Shown here: positions 27,421 to 34,247 of the stretch, one piece after another
Numbering within the stretch: the first letter of the stretch is position 1
Layout: every line of letters begins with the position of its first letter
DNA from: Prevotella sp. UBA3288
Lineage (GTDB): Bacteria; Bacteroidota; Bacteroidia; Bacteroidales; Bacteroidaceae
Direction: 5' to 3'
DNA length: 53,714 nucleotides
NCBI GenBank assembly: GCA_002361655.1
Contig: DETM01000043.1
Span: forward strand, 75,781-129,494
Translations under genes and position numbers: made by a program
The notes under the pieces: model-generated
Databases searched by the model: none
Told to the model about the DNA's origin: nothing
What the model saw: the letters and a program-made list of their open reading frames with translations, nothing else

Positions 27421-27857
27421 TCCTGCTTCTATCCTGCCTCTATCCTGCTTCTGGTCCTGCTTCTTCCTGCTTCTGGTCCTGTATTTTACTGCTTCTTCCT
27501 GCTTCTGATCCTGCTTTCGCCCGCTTTTTCACTTGCTTCATCCTATATCTTACGGTCGTTCCGATGCTTGTTATTGGGATAAAGTGCCATGGATAGTGGG
27601 AGAAAATGCCTTTTAATCAGGTAGAAAGAAGCCTCCAAACTTCCTTTTGACTCAAGCCAAAACATGTTTTGCCTCTAGGCAAAACATCTTTCGGCTCCAG
27701 TCAAAATGAAAAGTATCTAAAAACCAGTGTGTTACAATAGGCTTCAAAGGGTAGCAGGATGGAAGCAGGTTAGAAGCAGGATCAGAGGGCGATCTTGCTA
27801 CCCTTAACTACTTTCATATCAACAATTTAACCCTTTGAGAAGCAGGGTAGCAGGATT
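27421..27857. repeat. Inverted field of TCCTGCTTCT / AGAAGCAGGA repeats
   Basis: TCCTGCTTCT occurs exactly at 27421, 27443, 27455, 27465 and 27497, with variants at 27432 and 27509. The complementary AGAAGCAGGA or close forms occur at 27761, 27772 and 27838. The right side also contains AAGGGTAGCAGGAT (27747-27760) facing ATCTTGCTACCCTT (27792-27805), a 14-bp stem with one G-T pair. Confidence 0.8.
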
Positions 27858-27900
27858 ATTTTTGCGTTTTCGTATGATGGACGCATATTTCTTATTTTTT

Positions 27901-27937
27901 TTCTGCCCTCTTATCCACGATTTTTGTCGCCTCAGAG
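27901..27937 (+). repeat. 37-bp direct repeat, copy 1
   Basis: Starts TTCTGCCCTCTTATCCACG and ends GTCGCCTCAGAG. It matches 28484-28520 at all but one base and lies about 65 bp upstream of a -7 box. It is followed by the perfect palindrome GGTTGCAACC (27940-27949), an operator-like site. Confidence 0.85.
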
Positions 27938-28002
27938 TTGGTTGCAACCCCGTTGTCGGACCCGGAGGGTTTTGTCGTGTTGCAAACCTTAATAATAATG
28001 CC

Positions 28003-28010
28003 TATCTTTG
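28003..28010 (+). promoter_or_regulatory. -7 box upstream of the small lipoprotein
   Basis: TATCTTTG, 49 nt before the ATG at 28060. Confidence 0.7.
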
Positions 28011-28059
28011 TGAGAAATTAAAACAAATATTTATGTTTAACAATAAAGATTCTGCAGAT

Positions 28060-28356
28060 ATGAAAAAACATCTTCTTTGGAACTTTCTGACCATCATGAT
28101 GGTAGGACTGTTGAGTGTTGGCTTTGTTTCGTGCAACAAGGTAGACGACTTCAGCACCTCTGTAAAAGCAGCGGACCTTGTTGGTTGGTGGAAATTTGCC
28201 AATGGCGGACTGGAAGGTAAAACGATCCAATTCGATGCTAATGGAACGTATAATTCTCCTTTTACATACCTATATGGCAGCAACAATAGCCACACTCACT
28301 CCTCCCGATTCAGCCTCCGTCCGCAAAATGTCGTCAAGGAGAAGTGCAATGACTAA
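28060..28356 (+). CDS. Small lipoprotein, probably truncated (lipocalin-like start)
   Basis: 98 residues from the ATG at 28060; an in-frame ATG at 28033 is possible but gives a hydrophilic start. The signal sequence MKKHLLWNFLTIMMVG continues to the lipobox GFVSC. The next part (AADLVGWWKFANGGLEGKT, IQFDANGTYN) resembles the first strand of Bacteroidota lipocalin-like lipoproteins, which normally run about 130-200 residues. After TYLYGSNN the sequence loses this character and stops, while another frame stays open to 28408 with a basic end (DKVRLTDKRIKK). A frameshift or 3' loss is likely. It lies between the two 37-bp direct repeats. Confidence 0.5.
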   Translation: MKKHLLWNFLTIMMVGLLSVGFVSCNKVDDFSTSVKAADLVGWWKFANGGLEGKTIQFDANGTYNSPFTYLYGSNNSHTHSSRFSLRPQNVVKEKCND

Positions 28357-28483
28357 AAAGATAAAAATAGATAAGGTACGTTTGACTGACAAGCGTATCA
28401 AGAAGTAAAACCTTTAAAACAACAATAATGATGGACAACGTCGCGGAAAGAGTCTATTGCATAAATGTCCGCTGTCTTTATTC

Positions 28484-28520
28484 TTCTGCCCTCTTATCCA
28501 CGATTTTTGTCGCCTCGGAG
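28484..28520 (+). repeat. 37-bp direct repeat, copy 2
   Basis: 36 of 37 bases match 27901-27937 (A to G near the end). It lies 49 bp upstream of the -7 box of the Ig-like gene. The two copies would be read in different frames, so it is not shared coding sequence. Confidence 0.85.
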
Positions 28521-28568
28521 GTGCATTCTATAGGTTTTTCTTAGTTTGCAGAATATCTCGAAATTTCC

Positions 28569-28576
28569 TATCTTTG
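28569..28576 (+). promoter_or_regulatory. -7 box of the Ig-like protein operon
   Basis: TATCTTTGC, 57 nt before the ATG at 28633. Confidence 0.75.
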
Positions 28577-28632
28577 CAAAATGAATACATCTTATTACTA
28601 ATATTACTACCATCTACAACAAGATAAGTCTT

Positions 28633-30144
28633 ATGAAGAAACGAAAACTTTTACTCATGCTCATCTGCTGTATAGGAACGGTCTTATTCCCCTTCAGCAC
28701 CTTCGCCGCCTCATACAGTGGCTATGTAGGCGATGAATTCACTTTAGCCAGGCCAGATGTAGGCATCTTGGCCACTAAGATCAAAGACGTGACCTGGTCC
28801 GGACAGTATCACGACGGCATCACCTGCTATGAGTTGTCAACAGGGCTGAAAGTCAGAATCACCTCTTACTTCGAATACCCGATAAATATCACTTGTAGAG
28901 TGAAATACGAGTGGAGCAACGGTCAAGGGACATATACCAGCGATAAAACCGAGACTTATACCATAAGATGCAATCCTGTCAACATCGAAGTGAATAACGC
29001 CAACATGACTCTCAAAGTGGGACAGAAGCAGTACATCGACTATTACCTGTCACCTTCAAAGAACGCCAAACTGACATTCAGGTCAGACAACACGAATGTG
29101 GCTACTGTGGACGATTTGGGTGAGGTGACCGCAGTAGGCACAGGCTATGCCAAGATAACCATCGACCAGAATATGGGCGATGCAGCCTACTGCAATGTGA
29201 CCGTCACAGAGCCCATTGCCCCCACATCCATCTCTCTACCGGCAGAGGCAACGGTGAGTGTATATTCGTCTATCACCCTCAGTCCAACGATACAACCATC
29301 GGAGGCTAACCCTACACTGACATGGAAGTCCAGCAACGTCTCAATTGCAAGTATCGACAAAAACGGGAAAGTGACGGGCAATGAGCCTGGCACGGCAACC
29401 ATCACTTGTACGACCGACAACGACCTGTCGGCCTCCTGCACCGTCACGGTCAAGGATGTCGATCGGACACCATACCTGTTTGACATCGCTGACGAATTCT
29501 CAATGAAGACGGTGTATGTTGGTGACACGTGGAAAGTGGCCTATACGGTCATGCCGTCATACGCAAACTATTCTCTGAATTGGACATCGTCGGACGAAAG
29601 TGTTGCCACCGTCAATTACTTCGGCCAAGTGAAAGCCTTACGGCAAGGCACGGCAAGGATCACTGCTCGGGTTGTCGGCCATGAACATCTGACTGACTAT
29701 TGCGATGTCACCGTGAAGGGCATTCCTAATATGATGACCATCTGGTTTGCCAACGGTCAGTTCACTAACATCAAGTTGGAGGATAACATCAAAATAATTG
29801 TAGAGGAAGACAAGTTCATCGTCAAGAGTAAGTCTATAGACATAGAGTATGATGCCATAGACGTGATGAAATTCACGTTAGAGTCTGACGACTCTGAGCC
29901 TTCTGCCATTCAAGGAATCACGATAGGCAAGACCGCAGGTACTATTGGCTACGATGGCAACACTATTCGGCTCTCCGGCTTCACTCCTGGCAATCCCGTA
30001 CAAGTCTTCAACATCGGCGGTCAACTAAAAGGCGGTTACCGCATTGGACAAGACGGCACAATCACCATACCACTTGACGGTCTGTCGAATGGCATCTACT
30101 TAGTAAAAACAGAAAGTATCACCTATAAAATTATCAAGAAATGA
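28633..30144 (+). CDS. Secreted Ig-like (BIG2) repeat protein with T9SS-like C-terminal domain
   Basis: 503 residues with a signal peptide ending FSTFAA. Three BIG2 Ig-like domains lie at about 113-195, 196-278 and 285-366, each with the signature spacing SxNxxVATVDxxGxVTAxGxGxAxIT (for example VATVDDLGEVTAVGTG). The last ~70 residues (VQVFNIGGQLKGGYRI, then LDGLSNGIYLVKTES and IIKK) resemble the type A sorting domain of type IX secretion. It is likely a surface or secreted adhesin or matrix-binding protein. The TGA overlaps the ATG of the next gene by 4 nt, so the two products are probably made together. Confidence 0.83.
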   Translation: MKKRKLLLMLICCIGTVLFPFSTFAASYSGYVGDEFTLARPDVGILATKIKDVTWSGQYHDGITCYELSTGLKVRITSYFEYPINITCRVKYEWSNGQGTYTSDKTETYTIRCNPVNIEVNNANMTLKVGQKQYIDYYLSPSKNAKLTFRSDNTNVATVDDLGEVTAVGTGYAKITIDQNMGDAAYCNVTVTEPIAPTSISLPAEATVSVYSSITLSPTIQPSEANPTLTWKSSNVSIASIDKNGKVTGNEPGTATITCTTDNDLSASCTVTVKDVDRTPYLFDIADEFSMKTVYVGDTWKVAYTVMPSYANYSLNWTSSDESVATVNYFGQVKALRQGTARITARVVGHEHLTDYCDVTVKGIPNMMTIWFANGQFTNIKLEDNIKIIVEEDKFIVKSKSIDIEYDAIDVMKFTLESDDSEPSAIQGITIGKTAGTIGYDGNTIRLSGFTPGNPVQVFNIGGQLKGGYRIGQDGTITIPLDGLSNGIYLVKTESITYKIIKK

Positions 30145-30947
30145 AAACAATCAGAATTATGCTCTCTTTGCTATTGGCCGTCATGACCTACAGCAGTATG
30201 GCACAAGGAATCATCATCTATAAGAGCAACGGCACTCATGAGAAACTGCCATACTTAGCCGTTGACAGCATTATCCCCTATTTTGCCGACAAGGAGCCCG
30301 TACAAGTGGAGGCGAAGGCCGTAGACCTGGGACTGCCCAGCGGCACTCTGTGGGCAAGTCACAACATCGGTGCCACCGCACCGGAAGAGCACGGCGGCTA
30401 TTATGCCTTCGGAGAGACGGAAGAGAAACTCACCTATTCGTGGAGTACTTATATGTGTACTTCCCAGAATGATTGTGCCACTTCCTCCGACCCCCTTTAC
30501 GCAGACAGGTTGCTCACATATACCGATAAAATAAGCATCTATTATTATGGTGTCAAATGCAATATAGCGGGAAGCAAATATGACGTGGCCACGCAGAAGT
30601 GGGGCGATTCATGGGTGATGCCTACTGCTCAGCAATTCCAGGAGTTGTTTGACAACTGCACACGTAAATTGGTGCAGATAAACGATGTTTGGTGCATAGA
30701 GTACACTGGTCCCAATGGCAACTCGCTCATTATTGCGACCGGGGGTGGATACAAGGAAGAAAAAGAATTAAAAAGTTCTGGCACATATGAATTCTATGCA
30801 ACTAGATTCTGGCCTGCAGACTTTAATTATCAGGTGTATAGTGGCGGAGCTGTTTCCATAAGCAGCAATGGTCAATCCGCGTCTACTAATACTTTTAATG
30901 AGTTCCGCTACTACGGCAAGCAGGTACGTGCTGTCAAGAAAAAGTAA
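30141..30947 (+). CDS. Exported Fibrobacter-type paralogous domain protein
   Basis: 268 residues with a signal peptide ending YSSMAQ. The segment AVDLGLPSGTLWASHNIGA, then PEEHGGYYAFGETEEK, WVMPTAQQFQELF and VRAVKKK, is the pattern of the Fibrobacter succinogenes major paralogous domain (FISUMP), common as expanded lipoproteins and secreted proteins in gut Bacteroidota and of unknown function. The start overlaps the Ig-like gene stop (ATGA), indicating one operon. A linker at 21-55 contains the strand GIIIYKSNGTHEKLPYLAVD often found at the start of such proteins. Confidence 0.8.
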   Translation: MKTIRIMLSLLLAVMTYSSMAQGIIIYKSNGTHEKLPYLAVDSIIPYFADKEPVQVEAKAVDLGLPSGTLWASHNIGATAPEEHGGYYAFGETEEKLTYSWSTYMCTSQNDCATSSDPLYADRLLTYTDKISIYYYGVKCNIAGSKYDVATQKWGDSWVMPTAQQFQELFDNCTRKLVQINDVWCIEYTGPNGNSLIIATGGGYKEEKELKSSGTYEFYATRFWPADFNYQVYSGGAVSISSNGQSASTNTFNEFRYYGKQVRAVKKK

Positions 30948-31110
30948 GATACACAACGGCAAGACATTGATTCCCAGTAGTAGAAACTACACATCACTTT
31001 GATATAGTCATCATGGTGTTTTTTGAAAAGGGCAGGTTCGGTGTGTTCAAAAACTTACAATTAATCCGTAATATTGCGGCATAAGTATTAACTAAAACCT
31101 AAAGAAGAAT

Positions 31111-32610
31111 ATGAAACAAGTTATTATATTATTTGGCAATATTAAATTAACACTAAAAGGTTGCTTTGTGTGTATGTTATTTGCTTTTTTAGGCAATATA
31201 GATTGTGTCGCACAAGAATCTATTTTTATGGAAGATTATGAAACGGGTTACCCATGGTTTTTAATAAAATCACATGACGGCCAAACAGTCGGAGCCCAAA
31301 ATGTTGATGGAAAAGTTATTATACCATTGTCTGAAGGCTTTGAAAGTATATCTTATCATAGAGGCTTTTATATTGCTAGTTATGGGACGGGTACAGATAG
31401 TCAACATTGCCTTTACACATATGACGGCATATTAGTCATTGAGAAGGGGAAATATGATGATTTCATTGTCATGGAATGTAAAAGTGATTGGAGTTGGGTT
31501 CCTACAAAATGGTATATTAAAGTCACAAAGGACGGAAAAGTGGGTGCATGCGACCTGTCTGGGAAAGAACTTGTAGAACCAAAATTTGAAACTCTTTTTT
31601 ATTCTTCTTACAGAGAGGAATCTTTTTATTACGAAGACTCTGACTCTATCAATAAATATAATTACAAAAGCTTACACATCGCCCTTCCTTCTATTAAGAA
31701 ACCTACTCCCGATATTAAAGCGTCTGCTAAATTTAGCAAGGTATGGATTAATCAGATTTATGAGGAGAATAAATGTTATTCGGACATATATGCTGATTTA
31801 ACTGTATATGGAATGAAAAACAAGAAAGCACTCATACAGATGAAAATAAGAGACTCAAAGGGGAAATGGATGAAAATGGAATATGCAAGAAAGTCCAAAG
31901 ATGGGTCATACTATTATGAGACGGATTTTGTTCCAGAATATTATGGTACATCCTACAATAACAAAATGTGGTTTTTGCATTTGAATAAAGATTTAAAACT
32001 AAAAAAAAACAAACAGTATGAGTTAATACTCACAATCATTTCCACTAAGAATGGTGATACTCTGGCAGTGTCATCTCCTTATTCTTTTACCGCTTTTCCT
32101 AGAAATGATCCGGCAGCAAGATCAACATATACCACAAGGACTTACACTCCAGTTCAAAATCCTGCTTATCCCATATCTACTTCAAGAAATTCATCGACGC
32201 GATCACAATCTAGAACAGCAAGTTCTAATACCACTAATAGTAATACTTCCTATACTTCTGGGAGTACAAACACAAGCTCATCATACAGCTCAAGAACCTC
32301 ACGGGCAACCCATTCCTCCAGGACGAGTTCCCAATCAAAGTCTGAGCAATCAACGAAAAAAAAGTGCCAACAATGCAACGGTGCAGGCTACAAACAATGT
32401 CGGACCTGCGATGGCACTGGGAAGATAAAATGTACACAATGTGGAGGCGACGGGCAAGTAACATCACGATATCTTAACAGCCATAACAAGATGGCAACTC
32501 TGAACATGAAGTGTACTGCCTGCAATGGCAAAGGTAAGAAGAATGATCTTGTATGTGGAGGCAAAGGCACAAAAAAATGCGTATCTTGCAATGGCAAGGG
32601 GTATTATTAA
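31111..32610 (+). CDS. AT-rich exported WG-repeat-like protein with C-terminal DnaJ-type cysteine motifs
   Basis: 499 residues with an N-terminal hydrophobic stretch (to about CVAQES) that looks like a signal peptide. Residues ~45-185 contain WG/KWG-like units (SHDGQTVGAQNVDGKVIIPL, TKDGKVGACDLSGKELVEPK). A beta-rich domain follows (205-330), then an 80-residue Ser/Thr/Arg-rich linker. The end (about 416-499) has five CxxCxGxG motifs (CQQCNGAG, CRTCDGTG, CTQCGGDG, CTACNGKG, CVSCNGKG) and one degenerate copy (DLVCGGKG), like the zinc-binding arm of DnaJ, but without J or substrate domains. The gene is much more AT-rich than its surroundings, suggesting recent acquisition. No standard -7 box is obvious upstream. 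Function unknown. Confidence 0.75.
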   Translation: MKQVIILFGNIKLTLKGCFVCMLFAFLGNIDCVAQESIFMEDYETGYPWFLIKSHDGQTVGAQNVDGKVIIPLSEGFESISYHRGFYIASYGTGTDSQHCLYTYDGILVIEKGKYDDFIVMECKSDWSWVPTKWYIKVTKDGKVGACDLSGKELVEPKFETLFYSSYREESFYYEDSDSINKYNYKSLHIALPSIKKPTPDIKASAKFSKVWINQIYEENKCYSDIYADLTVYGMKNKKALIQMKIRDSKGKWMKMEYARKSKDGSYYYETDFVPEYYGTSYNNKMWFLHLNKDLKLKKNKQYELILTIISTKNGDTLAVSSPYSFTAFPRNDPAARSTYTTRTYTPVQNPAYPISTSRNSSTRSQSRTASSNTTNSNTSYTSGSTNTSSSYSSRTSRATHSSRTSSQSKSEQSTKKKCQQCNGAGYKQCRTCDGTGKIKCTQCGGDGQVTSRYLNSHNKMATLNMKCTACNGKGKKNDLVCGGKGTKKCVSCNGKGYY

Positions 32611-32728
32611 ATAACTGTAATTAAATAATCATATAGAGGAAACCAGTTCCGCTGTGCTCTAAGGGTGGCGCCTTGTAAACAGCGTGACGAGTGAGTGATG
32701 GACAAGAAAAAGGCATGGCTTATTACTT

Positions 32729-33547
32729 ATGATTTTACTCGCGAAGAAAGCATGTGATAGGACCATCGTGGCCATGTTTGGCTTGTCGCTACTCTATGGC
32801 ATTGGTTACAGCATCGTCAACATCATGCTGACGGGAAGAGTGAGCCTTACGCTGATGTGGTTCCTGCCATTGTCAGGCGTCACAGCCTTGTTAGCGTGGG
32901 CTTATGCCCGAAAAGGGGTGTTCAGGTGGACGCCGCTAGTACTTGTCGGCTATATCTTGATCCTGGTTTACTTCCTCCCCGCGAAAGTGCAGAGGATGAT
33001 GTGGACTGGTGCTGTCACCGAATGTCGCTACGAAACAATTCACCTGATGAGTTACGACATGACGGCTCCCGACGGCTCCACAACGCGTCATTATCTCCAG
33101 GCAGGCGAGCATTATCTTGCCAACGAGACGCCATTCAGCATGGTAAGTTATGAGGTACTCTACGGCAAGGACGACGGGCGCGAACTTGAGTGCAAGCGTT
33201 TCGAACCCTACAGCATAGATATTGGCGAAAAAGGTTCCGAAGAGGCTCCAAAATACAATGTTCCGGACAATGTCGATGTACATTCGCGCTTTTATCGTGG
33301 TAAGGCGAAGCGAGAAACCCGCGTGGAGAAACATCTATGGCTTGAACGTGGCCAAAAGCGCATAGCACTGCATGGGCTCTTTCCTTTTTCCACGTTGACT
33401 ATAGCCCGCAGTTCATATACGCCCGATGTAGTTGTAGAATACATAGCAGACAATATCGTGGTGAGCAACAGTCTTGAAATCGTGCGGAAACAAAAGGCTG
33501 TGATTGACACTTACAACAAGGCGTTAGGGAATCATGCTATCCCCTGA
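32729..33547 (+). CDS. Hypothetical membrane protein with three N-terminal membrane segments
   Basis: 272 residues, not recognised. Hydrophobic segments at about 12-34, 39-60 and 66-84 are followed by a soluble domain of ~185 residues containing EVLYGKDDGRELECKRFEPY and a basic patch (KAKRETRVEKHLWLERGQKR). No ribosome site is clear ahead of the ATG at 32729. A 19-codon open frame starting MDKKKAWLITYDF (32698-32757) overlaps the start in another frame and may be a leader peptide or the remains of the true 5' end; an in-frame ATG at 32774 is an alternative start. It converges on the next gene with a 14-nt gap. Confidence 0.55.
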   Translation: MILLAKKACDRTIVAMFGLSLLYGIGYSIVNIMLTGRVSLTLMWFLPLSGVTALLAWAYARKGVFRWTPLVLVGYILILVYFLPAKVQRMMWTGAVTECRYETIHLMSYDMTAPDGSTTRHYLQAGEHYLANETPFSMVSYEVLYGKDDGRELECKRFEPYSIDIGEKGSEEAPKYNVPDNVDVHSRFYRGKAKRETRVEKHLWLERGQKRIALHGLFPFSTLTIARSSYTPDVVVEYIADNIVVSNSLEIVRKQKAVIDTYNKALGNHAIP

Positions 33548-33561
33548 ACCGGCAGCAGGAG

Positions 33562-34035
33562 TCATTTCCTGACAAACCAAAGGGAGACGGCAAGCAATAT
33601 GTTCTTCACCCAACGCGGTAAACCAAGTATGAAAGTAGATGCTTTTGCCTTCTGCGCACGTTCGGTTGCCCTCTTCCTTTCTTCTTCTCTTGCTTTTTCT
33701 ATTGCTTTTTCACGCTCTGTTACTATTCTTTGCCGTTCTGCATTATTGTCATTATTTTGGTATCTTGCTGCCATTTTCCTGCAATAATCCTCGCGGCTCC
33801 CACCACAATAGCGTGGGTCATAGACTGCATACCAATAACTCTCACTGGAGAGGTCTGGCTCTTCTTGCGGCAAAGAGGCCGTATGTGGATGCTTTTCCTC
33901 GTCTGTCGTGTCGCTGTCTTCAAACTCAACATTGTAAAAATCACCATCCTCATCCACGAAAAGGTCACCCAGACCCGCAGGGGTAAGTCGGTCTTTTATT
34001 CTCTCGAAATGATCTTTATCAATCGTTATATACAT
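33562..34035 (-). CDS. Hypothetical protein with charged helix and hydrophobic C-terminus
   Basis: 157 residues from the ATG at 34035 (MYITIDKDHFERI). That start is preferred because it has the ribosome site AAAAAGGCGGG and lies ~22 nt beyond the likely transcription start, whereas the upstream ATG at 34056 would be almost at +1. The first half is acidic (VDEDGDFYNVEFEDSDTTDEE); the second half is a long Arg/Lys/Glu helix (EREKAIEKAREEERKRATER) likely to be coiled coil. It ends in GLPRWVKNILLAVSLWFVRK, one possible membrane segment with the soluble part inside. No family recognised. Confidence 0.65.
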   Translation of the reverse strand: MYITIDKDHFERIKDRLTPAGLGDLFVDEDGDFYNVEFEDSDTTDEEKHPHTASLPQEEPDLSSESYWYAVYDPRYCGGSREDYCRKMAARYQNNDNNAERQRIVTEREKAIEKAREEERKRATERAQKAKASTFILGLPRWVKNILLAVSLWFVRK

Positions 34036-34063
34036 ACAACCCGCCTTTTTGGTCATTCTTTCG

Positions 34064-34071
34064 CAAAGATA
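34064..34071 (-). promoter_or_regulatory. -7 box upstream of the charged-helix protein
   Basis: TATCTTTGC on the minus strand. Its spacing decides the start of the downstream gene in favour of the ATG at 34035. Confidence 0.7.
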
Positions 34072-34210
34072 GGCATTTTTCTCCAAACAGCCAAACAAAA
34101 GGACGATATTTCGGTGAAATGCTTTGCGGATTGCAGTTTCTGTTCGTCTATATTGCGACGTGATGTCCGAATTTTATGATTGCATTTTTGGATTATTAGA
34201 GGATTATGCT

Positions 34211-34218
34211 TATCTTTG
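34211..34218 (+). promoter_or_regulatory. -7 box of the histidine kinase gene
   Basis: TATCTTTGC, 29 nt before the ATG at 34248. Confidence 0.75.
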
Positions 34219-34247
34219 CAGTCGGACTGACAAACATTGTAGGGAAA

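Larger units (their letters stand above)
27324..28002. other. Gene-free repeat-rich stretch downstream of yitT
   Basis: No convincing gene. A plus-strand open frame at 27402-27596 translates the TCCTGCTTCT repeats (Leu/Ser/Cys-rich) and looks accidental. The stretch holds the inverted repeat field, the palindrome CAAAACATGTTTTG at 27659-27672, a TTTTGCCT/AGGCAAAA stem just after it, and the first copy of a 37-bp repeat. Confidence 0.7.

Noticed and set aside
27402..27596. 64-codon frame rich in Leu, Ser, Cys
   Set aside because: It translates the TCCTGCTTCT repeat field; no start context and no conserved look.
27421..27857. Possible CRISPR array
   Set aside because: Units are about 10 bp with irregular spacing, there are no 28-37 bp repeats with unique spacers, and no cas genes are present.
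28178..28408. 76-codon frame overlapping the small lipoprotein
   Set aside because: The first half is a shadow of the lipoprotein; only the basic end may be a frameshifted remnant, mentioned with that gene.
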